A stretch of 64,000 nt of DNA from Takakia lepidozioides (taxonomy: Eukaryota; Streptophyta; Takakiopsida; Takakiales; Takakiaceae), in NCBI GenBank assembly GCA_030704615.1, contig CM060733.1, forward strand, positions 26,102,001-26,166,000, read 5' to 3'. The stretch's first letter is position 1; each line of letters opens with the position of its first letter. A model generated the notes under the pieces. That model worked only from the letters and a program-made list of their open reading frames with translations. It had not been told where the DNA came from and made no database searches. This document shows, one piece after another, positions 10,426 through 20,645 of the stretch. Made by a program: the position numbers and the translations under genes.

Positions 10426-13400
10426 ATGGCTTCCTCTGAAGCGGAGTTCTTCTCAGACGACAAACCAGTGCCGTTCTCCCAGGAAGTCCTTGACAATGGA
10501 TTTGCAATTGTTCTGGAACATGTCTTGGCTACCCGTTTTCAGCTGCAGAATGGCTCCATCTTTTTGGAGAAAGAGGTTTACGATCTGAAAGGGAAGTTGG
10601 TGAAATATTCTTTCCAAAACCGTGATGAGACGGCTCATATCAGCCAGTGGAGAGTGCGTCCTGGTCGATACAGAGTACTTGGAGAGCCTCGGCGAAAGTC
10701 CCTTGGGTCATATGTGACGCCCGGGACTGCTGCTTCGGTCGTTGAAGACAAGAGGGAGGTGGTGGTGAAAAAAGAACAGACTTCCTCCACTCCAATCGTT
10801 GAGCTTTCGGATTCTTCCGATGATGACATAAGTGAAATTCCAAATCCAGTCCTTCCTACTGTGGTTGCAGAAGCTGATGAAGAAGAGATTTGTAGTGTCA
10901 TTCCAAAATTGCGGGCGATGGGAGGAATGGCTGGATTCAAAAGTGAGTTGCGGGGAATTGATTGGGAATCTTTGAAGCAGGTGCCTGTGAAGTTCTTGCC
11001 GGAGACTTTTGATGGCGATATCCTATTCGAGCTGCCTCCTCCTCCGCGAGTTGGAGGTGTAACAATCATGATGCATGGAATGGACAAGAAACACGACGGG
11101 CACCCGTGGTGCAGAACAAAAACATCCAATATTCAGAATGATGACAAGCTTGTTTTCAGGAGGACAGTTTGCAATGGACACCTTAGGTGTGATAATTTGA
11201 ATTGCAGACACTTTCTTCAGTCTGGAGTTCATAATCAAAGCGAATGGGAGGGTCTGGCGGAGAATCCATTTCAGCCTGGGACTGCCCCTCCACCGGCAAA
11301 CACTTTCGTCTGCAAATTCTGCAAACTTGTGCCATCCTGCTTGGCGCTCTGCGGAGCAAGAATGTACTATGTTGTCCACCGTTTGAATACAATGACGAGA
11401 GCTTGTGTGCATTTTGGATTCCATAACCATCCTGTCTCGAAGGGGGATTACAGGGAGAGTGTTGAGACAGTATCGAGGTTGATCAAACAGGAGTTCGGGA
11501 GAAACCCATCCGCAACAACATCTGCAATTGCTCTTGGCGCAAGCAAGTCCTTCTTGGAAAGCCATATTTTGAGTGAAGGAGATTCTGTGGGGACTAAACT
11601 TGACGGTGCAGCATTGGACCTGGTCATGGATCATTTCTCCACTTTAAGTTCACCTAACATTCGGCATCAGATCAATGCATTGAGAATGGGCTCTGGGATC
11701 AGAGGCTACATAGACAATATTTTGGAATTGAAACGACTGAGCAAGTACGATTACATCCAGGACAATGTATTCCCAGGTCAAGGTGCCATCAAAGTTTTTC
11801 TTTTCAAAATGTCGACTGTTGGGGAGGGCAGTGGGGTTAGCCTCGTGAAGCGGATGCAGAAGACTGGGGACTTGCAGAACTGTTTTCTTATGTTTGATCA
11901 TGTGAAACGAGTGAAGGATTGGACGACAATGGCTTGTCATGTCTACGATCCAGTGTACCAACGAGTTATGACAATTGCAGTTTGTGACATGCAATCCGAG
12001 GATACGGAATCCCAGAAGCTCATGTGGAATTCCCTGATACGTGTCATGGGCTGCCATGGGCTGCCATCTCCAAATTTCGCAGGTTTCATGGCGGATAGTG
12101 CTCAAGCAAATTTCAATGCTATTCGTATTGTCTTCGGATCGGGCGACCCAAAAGTGCCTATGCCAGGAAGAGAGCGTACATGTCTATTCCATTGGACACA
12201 ATCTCTGGAAAAACATACAAAGTCGGACATCAAACCAGAGATGCAGACTCAGCACCGTAAATTGTGCAAAGAGTACAAAGATGCTAGAACAATGAAGGAG
12301 GCGGACACTTTGTTCCAGACAATTCGTGCCTGGTGGTTCTCTTCTGGAGCTGCATCACTTGAGAGTATGAGAGCATTGGAAGATTGGCTGGCGTTTTGGC
12401 ACTTCCGGTATAGACAGTGGGGAGCAGCCATGACAATGGTACGAGGCTTCTATTTCATGCTTTATTCATACATTTGCTTTCCATATTTTTGACTCATTGC
12501 TTTCTTTATGTTGTTTCCTGTGCACTATTCTGAAGTGTGGTTATCCTCTTTGCAGAACATGTCCATTGAGGAAATGGCAGACATGCCATCTTGCAATTTG
12601 GCAGAAACTGTGCACAATGCATGGTTGCAGCAGTCTGGGAAACGAGGTCGGGATTTGTATGTGGCAACAACAGATGATTTGATACGTGCCTTGCAACAAC
12701 AAACCCGATACCGTGATTTCTTACGAGGTGGGGTTGGTGGCAAGGGTCCGGACAAATCGGAGTTGATGTTGCGTGCTGCAAACAGATCTGGGGATCCAAT
12801 CAAGATAGCACGGGCGGTGAGCATGTATGCCCAGGGAACGCCACTTGTTTCTAGAGTTCCACATCTTGAAGGGGAGGAGAGATTCGGCTCCTGTAAGAGG
12901 AAATTGAACACTCCACCTGGTTCGGATTCAGATTCCCACAGGGCAGACCGTGATAACTTCTCGAAGCCTCGTGTTCCCCTGCATGACAGCTCCGTGTCCG
13001 GAACCTCCATTGTGGAGGAACCTCCAACACGACGGCAAGCTCCAGCATCAAACCGTGCCACTGAAATGGTGCAGGAGAGAAACAACCCCCTTGATGTGCT
13101 TGAGTCCGCATGCCCCGACCACGTTTGGCACATAGAACGCACAAGTGTCGGGTCTCGTGTGAAATGTACAGCGATCAGGGCAACTAATTTCGAGAAGTGC
13201 ACTTCATCTATATCCAGAGGTGGTGCCCGAACTCCTGCTCCGACTTTCACGGGCTTGATGCGTCCATACGGTCAACCAGAAGCCAAGAACCACAAGTTCT
13301 GGTTCTGCGCAGATGATTGTGCCAGATGTGTGCATGGAACTGTGCGTCCTTCCGTAGTGATGAAGCCATCTCCTCCAACCGTTTGGCCCGTGAAGGTGGG

Positions 13401-13940
13401 AACACATCTCAGCTTTCAGGAGATTGAAATGCTGGAGGAGGCAGGTTTTTCCCTTGCGAGACAACCCAACTCCATGCATGTGCTACTACTCCTGCGTCCT
13501 CCCGGGTCCCCCCGGCAAATCCTGACTTGTGGCCAACCAAACGAGATGGAAAGCTCGTTCGGCGTTTCCCTCCAACCGCTGAACACTTTGGCAAAGTGGA
13601 GTCCGCAAGAATGCTCCAAGCTCGTGTCGGAAGCACCACGGAAGTACCCGATCCAGGATATGGTCGGGTATTCACAATCATCACTTCCACATCTGCTGTT
13701 CATGACAGGACCTACGACATCACGGTTTCCAATTTCCCCAATTGCACATGTCCTGATTTTGTGAATATGCTATCAACCAGTTTGGGCAAGAGAGGTAAAT
13801 TCATACCCTGCAAACATTTGTATTTCATATTTTTGAGGAGGATGGTTTGCGATCCCAAACGTGACAACTTCATTCACCAGGCCACTATGAGTTTCAACGA
13901 GGTCGATACTCTTTTGCAGCGGGATACAACACATGGGTAG
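10426..13940 (+). CDS. MULE transposase with SWIM zinc finger (one frameshift)
   Basis: Exon 1 is 10426-12438 (671 codons). An intron, 12439-12555 (GT to TTTGCAG), leads to exon 2, 12556-13940. The N-terminal half has a Cys/His-rich part with HNHP (WRKY-GCM1-like zinc module of MULEs). The DDE-like core shows D491 in MFDHVKR, D557 in MADSAQAN and a C586-x2-H589 pair. The C-terminus has a SWIM finger, CTCPDF then PCKH. Frame is lost near 13466, where copy 1 has CAACCCAAC and copy 2 has CAACCCCAAC, that is, one C missing here; the downstream frame runs from about 13470 to 13940. It would excise and insert the element in the nucleus. The single lesion in a C run could also be a sequencing error. 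Confidence 0.85.
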
Positions 13941-14394
13941 CATGAACTATGTAATGTGGTATGTGGATGACCATGATTTGAAATGTGTAATTCACATCAA
14001 TTCGTCGGCTGTGCAATGATATGGCCTCCAACTATACGGAGTGAGGTCTGAGTGACAACTTTTAGGTAGTGCACATTTGTCATTGCACCGTTCGAAGTCT
14101 ACATGTCTTGCTGTCGCTATGCACTACAATCATCTTTTGAAGATGATCATAACTCTCATTGTTATTTGAGGAGGGAGGAAGTCTTCTCGTGGCAGCCTTT
14201 ATGGCGCACACTTTGTGAGGATATTTTGTCGTCTTCGTAATTGTAAAAGTGAAACAAACATTTGTAATTGCACAATGTTGGATGCTGCAATTGTAGGCCT
14301 CAACGCTCGTCTTGATTCTATTTAGGCAAGATTCCCTGCATTAATTCCACGGTCATAGGACCATCCACGGTTATAGGCGGCGCATGTTAATGCT
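13941..14394 (+). other. 3' non-coding part of MULE copy 1
   Basis: No gene. This is the untranslated tail and spacer between the transposase stop and the right subterminal repeats. Copy 2 (32290-32860) has about 75 bp more in this interval, near 32342-32420. Confidence 0.6.
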
Positions 14395-14559
14395 GACGTG
14401 GCAGTTGACGGACAGTGCCACGTCATCATTTACCGCCACATCAGCATGCTGACATGACGCTCACGCCACGTCAGCATGTGTGCAGGCTCACGCCACGTCA
14501 CTCCTGCGTGAGCGTACGCTCGCGCGCTCACGTGCAACGCTCACGCCATTGCGTCGTTG
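14395..14559 (-). repeat. Right terminal and subterminal repeats of MULE copy 1
   Basis: Read on the minus strand from 14559 it starts CAACGACGCAAT, then GGCGTGAGC and CACGTGAGCGCG, mirroring the left end. Several CTCACGCCACGTCA and TGACGTGGC motifs follow internally. Confidence 0.8.
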
Positions 14560-14568
14560 CTACTTCCA
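14560..14568. repeat. 9-bp target site duplication, right (MULE copy 1)
   Basis: CTACTTCCA, identical to 3230-3238. Confidence 0.9.
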
Positions 14569-14821
14569 GATCATGGCAAAGAAGGGGGCATCATACCGCC
14601 CTTGCAAGCATCTATACTACGTGTACCTAAAGAGACTCCGGTGTAATTCCACAACTCATCACTTCATACATGCATCAGCGTTGAGCCCCGACGAGATGTA
14701 CACTGCTGAATATGGATCCAGGGGACCAGTAAGCTTGGCTTGCGGGGCACAAGACAATGTTACGCCCATCCTTTTCGGAGTTTCAGTTATAGTAGAACTG
14801 TACTACTGTAAGTACCTCTAA
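14569..14821 (+). pseudogene. Old MULE transposase, 3' fragment with second half of SWIM finger
   Basis: After the duplicated target, the frame continues with MAKKGASYRPCKHLYYVYL and a TTHHFIHASA segment. This matches the younger transposase segment that runs through FIPCKHLYFIF to FIHQATMSF. Joined in thought to 3238, it supplies the missing PCKH half of the CxC...CxH finger. Stop is at 14819-14821. Confidence 0.75.
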
Positions 14822-14989
14822 CTTTGGCAACAGAAAGGTTTGACTTATGTCTTGTCTACCAGTAACCTATTTTGGTCAAACTAAGATAATACTATGTCAT
14901 TACCTTCTGTTTCCACGTGCCTGGATTTTTGTTTTTTTTGGGGGTTCTTGTTTTTCTGCTCTCCCAAACTTTGCTTACCTCATTCGACC

Positions 14990-15165
14990 CCCGGCATAGA
15001 AATGCGGCGCCGCATTTCAAAGTACCGTAGTAGGTACTGGTAGTTGCGGCCTTGGTCATAGTAAGATGATCGCACCGAGTCTTCAGGGTGCCGACCGACG
15101 AGAACACTGAACCCCTCAGAATTCTCGCACGTGCGAACCGTAATGTGGCACCGCATTTCCTAGTG
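14990..15165. repeat. Isolated palindromes of the left satellite family
   Basis: AAATGCGGCGCCGCATTT at about 15000 and a decayed ATGTGGCACCGCATTT at about 15142 match the core of the 301-1790 array. They lie just outside the right part of the old MULE. Confidence 0.7.
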
Positions 15166-15239
15166 GAGTGACAAACCTTTCTCGTAGTATGAAGCTGACC
15201 CTTCTGTCACGATTGTATGATCCCCATGCAACAACACAG

Positions 15240-15800
15240 TCTGCATCTTGAAAATTCTTGCTTCTTCCTAAACATCAGGTCACTGTCTATACCAATCACA
15301 AAAACCTCGAGTATTTATGAGTGTTCGTGTTTTGAATCGACGTCAAGCGAGATGGAGTATGTCACTAGCAAGGATTGATTTTGTTATTACCTACCGTCCT
15401 GGACATCGTCAAGGAAAATCAGATGTTATTTCTCGACGATCGTATCTTGCGCCAAAAGAAGGGGATGAAGCTTTTGACCAACATAAATCCATCATCTTGA
15501 AACCAGCAAATCTCCAATTGAATATGCTATCCATGTCCACCTATGACAATGTAGAGATCATAAAAGGAGATTCAGGAAGCACTGAAGAATGACCAATTTG
15601 CCACGACACTACGAAGTCAACTAAATCGACCTCGAGACAACCCACATGTTACAAACGACTTCGAATTCAAAAATGACTTACTTTATTTCAAGCGACTTCT
15701 TTATGTACCTCTAGGATCTACACGACTTCGAATTCTTCAAACATGTCATGATCTTCCGGCTGCAGGACATTTCGGCTTCAACCCCATGTATTTGCCAAGG
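15240..15800 (+). pseudogene. Ty3/gypsy fragment: RNase H end to integrase zinc-finger region
   Basis: A degraded frame reads HQVTVYTNHKNLEYL, then LNRRQARWS, ITYRPGHRQGKSDVISRRS, then HDLPAAGHFGFN. That is the usual RNase H C-terminus followed by the integrase N-terminal region. A stop and a frame change near 15318 and another frame change near 15590 show that it is dead. No LTR is visible on either side. Confidence 0.85.
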
Positions 15801-16115
15801 GATTCCTGGCCTTGACTGCTCATTTTTGTTTGTGCTTTCATCAATAAACTTTATCCCCTCATATATTTTCCTGTCTTTATGTGTTCTCTAATCATGTTCT
15901 CTACCTAACCAAAATCGTGTGACCATGTCTAGTTGTTGTGCTCATATTGGTCTCGTGGTTTCGGTCATGTTTTCGGTCTTTGCCTAGATCCTAACCATCT
16001 GGCTCATGAAAACCGCGTGTCTTAGACTTCGGCTCACCGCTCATGTGGCTCATGCGGCTCATGGCTCATGGCTCATGGCTCATGGTTCTGCTCATGAAAT
16101 AGTAAACCTCCTCCA
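15801..16115. other. Non-coding spacer with CTCATGG repeats
   Basis: No gene. A short tandem of GGCTCATG words sits at about 16044-16098. Confidence 0.6.
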
Positions 16116-16119
16116 TAGT

Positions 16120-16545
16120 CGTGTGGATCTACTGACCAAGCCTGATAACTGCTAGGAGAAGGGGCTGAAGTCTCAGTGGAAGTCTTTTGTCTATTATCTT
16201 GCATGAAACATTGAGAAGGGTGATTGGCCTATAATGAGATCTGCCCTTTGTCACCCTCCTTATAGAGAAGAGTGATGAGACCCCTTGAGCCATTTGGTGA
16301 GGCATGGCACCCACCCTATTTATCTTGTTGGCCATTCAACAGAAATTGTCAGAGATTACCTCCCATAGAGAATTATAGAATTCCACAGGCATCCTGACGA
16401 GGCCAAGAGATTTGTGATTAGACATGATTTTCACAGCCTTGAAGAATTCGGGCTTAGTGAAATCACTGTCGAGGGATGCAGTTTGGCAGCGATCCATTTT
16501 GGTTGGGTGGTCTTGAAGGCAAGAATCCTTGGCCTTTACAATGCA
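16120..16545 (-). pseudogene. LINE reverse transcriptase fragment
   Basis: The minus-strand frame reads a linker with EFYNSLWEVISDNF, then SLFSIRR, then HYRPITLLNVSCKIIDKRL and LRLQPLL. This is the non-LTR reverse transcriptase N-terminal region (canonical YRPITLLN). A stop interrupts it near 16336 and it ends abruptly at about 16125. It lacks the catalytic FADD region and the endonuclease. Confidence 0.8.
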
Positions 16546-16940
16546 ATGGGTTCTCTTTGGTTGAAGAGGCAGGAGAGTAGTTACCGTGTGAGCAGCTCAC
16601 GTGAGCACACTCACCACTTTGCACACTAATCGTGAGCAGAATCCTTAAGCATGAGCAGATTAGGGAAGCAGAGCCTATAGCCGAGATGATACATGGCCTA
16701 TTGCCGTGGACGCAAACTATTCTGAATGCAAATTCACGTAGACGGCCAGGGACCATTCCATGTCGTGCTCCATGCATGCAATGTGGGATGAATATGTCAT
16801 AAAAAATGGACGGATGAAAGAGGCATGGATGAATGAAAGAAGGTGATGGATGGATGATGGATGAATGTGGGACGAACTTGAGTCCTGAAGAGTGGAGGAT
16901 GCATGGACTGAAATAAAATTGATTGTACGGCAAACACGGC
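16546..16940. other. Non-coding spacer with ATGGATGA tract
   Basis: No gene. A GGATGGATGATGGATGAATG tract at 16795-16870 resembles the MULE subterminal minisatellite at 3440-3815. Confidence 0.5.
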
Positions 16941-16944
16941 ATTG

Positions 16945-17544
16945 ACTGTCAAGGACGAGAACATGACTGAACACAAACAAGAGATCAGACTAGAGGTACA
17001 AGACTAGACAAGAAGTCAAGGTCAGCGTGGCCGAATGCACGATGAGTAAATAGGAATCAACACCATTTTTATAACAATGAACAAGAGTACAAGATATTGG
17101 AACACGACTTGAATACTAGAATGCTGGAAACTAGACTGGAGTACTGGAAACTGGAAACAATAGTAGCTTGAACTGGTGTTGGCGAGACTGAAGAGTGTCC
17201 AGTCTCGCCTCCTATATATACTGGCTACTAGGAGGTTCTTTAAGAGGCTTCCCCAAAGGAGGTTTCTTGATGGAGAAGTTTTCAAGGTTAAACAAAAGTT
17301 TCTTGATGGAGAAGTTTTCTTAAACAAAGGTTTCTTGATGGAGAAGTTTCCTCCAAATGAAGCTTCCTGAGCCGTTTCTCAAGTTACTCCCGGTAATTTG
17401 ATAAACTCCCGGTAACTTAGTAACTAATGGTAATTTATGATAAATCATGGTAGATCATGGTAGATCACAATAATTTTTAGTAATATGATAACTTAGTAAC
17501 TTCTAGTATTTACTCCTGGTAAGTTCCTCTGGGCTATGTCCGTG
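16945..17544 (-). repeat. Probable LTR of the minus-strand chromovirus
   Basis: On the minus strand a purine tract (GGAGGAGGGGGTGA) directly precedes TGTCACGGACATAGCCC at 17544. This looks like a polypurine tract followed by an LTR beginning with TG. TATATATA at about 17213 could be its promoter. The far boundary, about 16945, is a guess. It encloses three copies of a roughly 33-bp repeat, TTTCTTGATGGAGAAGTTT, at 17258-17352. Confidence 0.55.
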
Positions 17545-20040
17545 ACATCACCCCCTCCTCCAACGCCAAGTTCCTCGAGGAGCGGTAAAATCTTGGACTT
17601 GCTTAGAGCTGGAGAAAATCCAAAATCCGGCGAATGGTACTTGCAAAGTATTCGACTCTTCGTTCTTGACTCAAATAATTTACAGGTCTCTGCAACCACC
17701 TTGAACTTGGGACCACGCAGTGATATGAGCATTCTGATTTTTAAAACTGTCTTTAAACATGATTTTGTTGCCCTTTGGGTCCAAAGCCTCAACCTCCAAC
17801 AAAATTATCAGACTTCGAGTAGGCTCCACTTGCCGTCGTACGGGGTCCAGACGAGGAAGTACGCGTCGCATTGGTGGCCCATTGTCTCGAGAGCGTCGGC
17901 GTGATGTCGAAGCTCATGAGAGTCGGAACGGCTGATCTGGTAGTTGGGTAAGTGACAGCTCCAATGCATCTGGTTCCTGTGACTCCATGTTGCCAATACA
18001 AGATGCAAGAGTGTTGGACGTGTAGCTATATATATTGATGTGTGATGCTTCTTCCTCCTTAGCGTGTATCAGATACACTTGATGTGGAGTCTTCACCTTG
18101 AAGCTAACTTGGCTGACATCATCGTTGTGACGTCTTATTGACGTGTAGTTCGGGGCTTAGCTGGATATCGTTGATGAAACTCTTGGACTTTGTCAGATGC
18201 ATTGGCGAGGTTGGATGAAGGTTCTCACGTTTGTTCGCTGATGTCGTAACTTTACAAATATACGAAATACTCAAGACGTTTATACTTGATGCGAGAGTCT
18301 AGGACTTCGTCGATTTCCTTATTGACGTCGATTGGTGGAGGTGGTATGGACTCTCCCTGGAATAATCGATGGATGATACAACTCCAATAATGAAACATGA
18401 AAGACTGGATGGATGCGCATACTTCGTGGGAGTTCAAGCCGAAAACTGAAATGAGAATAATTTTGAATGGTCCCAAGCGTTGATAATCCAACTTCCTTGA
18501 TGGTCGCGAGGTTTGTATGTCCCGTCGAAGAAGCCACACACGATCTCCGACCTTGAACTAGGGTAGGAGTTAACGATGTTGATCTGCATACTCCTTGTAT
18601 TGTTTTTGAGCTTCCGCGAGGCAGAATGTAAGCTCATTGTGAATCGTAGCAAGATGAGTAGCAATGTTTTCTGCAGCAGGGCTTCCAACGGTTTTCATGT
18701 GGAAAGTGTTTGCTCGAGGATGATGGCTATAATTGGAGAAAAATGGAGTTTGCTTGGTCGAAGAATGTAGGTGTTGTTGTAGGCAAACTCAGCTAATGGC
18801 AGAAGGTCCTTCTAATTATCTTGGTAATAATTTATCGTGCAACGAAGATATTGCTCCAAAATCTGGTTTATGCGTTCGGTTTGACCATCAGTCTGTGGAT
18901 GATTAGTTGTAGAGAGGCTGATCTTAGTATCCAATATGTGAAATAATCCCCTCCAAAAATTTGATATGAACTGTGGTCCTCGATTAAATATGATGTCCTT
19001 CGGGAGTCCATGAATGCGGTAGATATTATTGAGAAAGAGTCTTGCAGTTTCCTCGCCAGTAACCGTCTTATTACATGGAATGAAATGTGTCATCTTCGTA
19101 AAACGATCCACAATAACAAGGATTGAGTCGGTGGTCTTGGGAATTGGAAGGTCCGTAATAAAGTCCATAGACAAGGACCACCATGGACCCTTGGGAATAG
19201 GTAATGGTTGAAGAAGGCCGTAAGGTCGATGTCGTGGTCCCTTCGCCCTAGCACAGGTATCACAAGATTTTACAAATTCTTTCACGAGTTTCTACACATG
19301 CGGCCACCAATAGTCCCTGGATATCAATTCTAGATGACGTCACTCCTCAAAAACATCGATAATCGCTAGAAGTTCTTTGTCATGGATTTCATAATTGATC
19401 TCCATAGCGGAAAATTTGCGAGAACGAAAACCAACAGGATGAAATCGGCCATCTGTATCGTATTGAGAGAATACCGCGCCAAGTGCAAAGTCCGATGCAT
19501 TTGCTTCCAAAAAGAATGGTTTAGATGGGTCTGCATGTACTAGTATTGGAGCCGTTGTAAATGCCTGCTTCAGTCTTTCAAATGTTTGGTCAGCCTTCTC
19601 ATCCCATACAAATTTGTCCTTCCTTGTGAGTCGTGTCAATGGTGCAGCAATTTTGGAGAGTCTTTGATGAAGATTCTATTGAAATTTGCAAATCCTAGAA
19701 AATATTGTACATCTCGGACCGAAGTTGGTTTAATCCACTCGATGATGATTTGTATTTTCTTCTGATCCATAAAAACTCATTTGTTGGAAATAATGTAGCC
19801 CAAATATTCGACTTCAGATTGGTTGAAAAGATATTTTTCCAACTTGGCATATAGTCTTTTTCCCCTTAATTTATCAAGAATAAGGCGTACAAGACAACCA
19901 TGTTCTTCTTTATCTGTGAAAATATCAAAATGTCGTGCAAATAGATGACTACAATCTTGTTGGTTTTCGTTCTTGCAAATTTTCCGTTGCGGAGATCAAT
20001 TATGAAATATTCTACCATTGAAACAGGTTGGGCATTACGG
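17545..20040 (-). pseudogene. Ty3/gypsy chromovirus pol relic (RT, RNase H, integrase, chromodomain)
   Basis: Read on the minus strand: RT with YLHDILIFS (about 19920) and YLGYIISNK; RNase H start with PFFLEANASDFALGAVFSQ (19500); a direct jump at about 19335 from IIDVFEE to LELISRDYWWPHV, so the RNase H end and integrase start are deleted; integrase core with SMDFITDLP, NRGPQFISNFW and HPQTDGQTERINQ (18812-19285); and a chromodomain (EVLDSRIKYKRLEYFVYL, then EPSSNLANA) near 18150-18300. Many stops and frame changes. Integrase D-x-D-like positions are visible, but the element cannot be functional. No gag is found. Confidence 0.85.
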
Positions 20041-20645
20041 TGGTGTCATTCGCAGCCCTCACAAAGAACATGACAATTCACCCCAAAAACCAAAAATAAA
20101 AATAAAAATGAAATAAAAGCCTTGGCGAAGAGCCATGTTAGTAGAGGGAAACAGGCTCGGCATTAAGGTGGCGTCAATGCCACCTTAATTCCCAGCCCCT
20201 GAAGCTTAATTACAGCCCAGAAGACCAACCAGATTAAGGTGACAAGTGAATTGTCTTGTTCCAACAGGGCTGGGAATTAAGGTGCCCCTGTTAGAGCTTA
20301 ATTCCAGCCCAAAAGACCAACCAGATTAAGGTGGCATGTGAATTGTCATGTTTCAAATCTGGCACATTCGGGGAAAAAACAAAAACAAAATTCCCCTTCG
20401 TCAACGACACCATAATTCCCAGCCCCTCTTGGAACATGACAATTCACCCCAAAAACAAAAAAAAACAATTAAAACTAAATAAAAGCCTTGGTGAGTAGCC
20501 ATGTTCGCATAGGCAAACAGTCTCGGTATTAAGGTGGCGTCAACGCCACCTTAATTCCCAGCCCCTGTTGGAGCTTAATTCCAGCCCAGAAGACCAGCTA
20601 GATTAAGGTGGCGTCAAGGTGGCGCCAACGCCACCTTAATGTGGC
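20041..20645. repeat. Tandem repeat with ATTAAGGTGGCGT palindrome
   Basis: Two diverged units offset by about 366 bp (GAACATGACAATTCACCCC at 20066 and 20432). Each has a 28-bp palindrome made of ATTAAGGTGGCGT, CA, then the inverse, at about 20163 and 20528. A third, expanded version lies at about 20600. Shorter ATTAAGGTG words lie between. Confidence 0.8.

Larger units (their letters stand above)
3239..14559 (+). mobile_element. Giant two-gene MULE, copy 1 (11.3 kb)
   Basis: This is a complete Mutator-like DNA transposon. It has imperfect terminal inverted repeats: both ends start with CA and share GGCGTGAGC and CACGTGAGCGCG. It has a perfect 9-bp target duplication, CTACTTCCA. Inside are two divergent genes: a minus-strand 10-exon ParB/methyltransferase-like gene (3936-9571) and a plus-strand transposase (10426-13940). 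Both ends carry subterminal repeats of GACGTGGCGTGAG type. It is nested in the SWIM-finger codons of an older MULE. An inverted second copy lies at 32156-42880. The cargo frame is intact here; the transposase carries one apparent 1-nt deletion near 13466. The name and the judgement that it is a new architecture are inference. Confidence 0.92.

Noticed and set aside
10635-13250. Minus-strand frames of up to 241 aa under the transposase
   Set aside because: Antisense shadows of the transposase exons; no motif.
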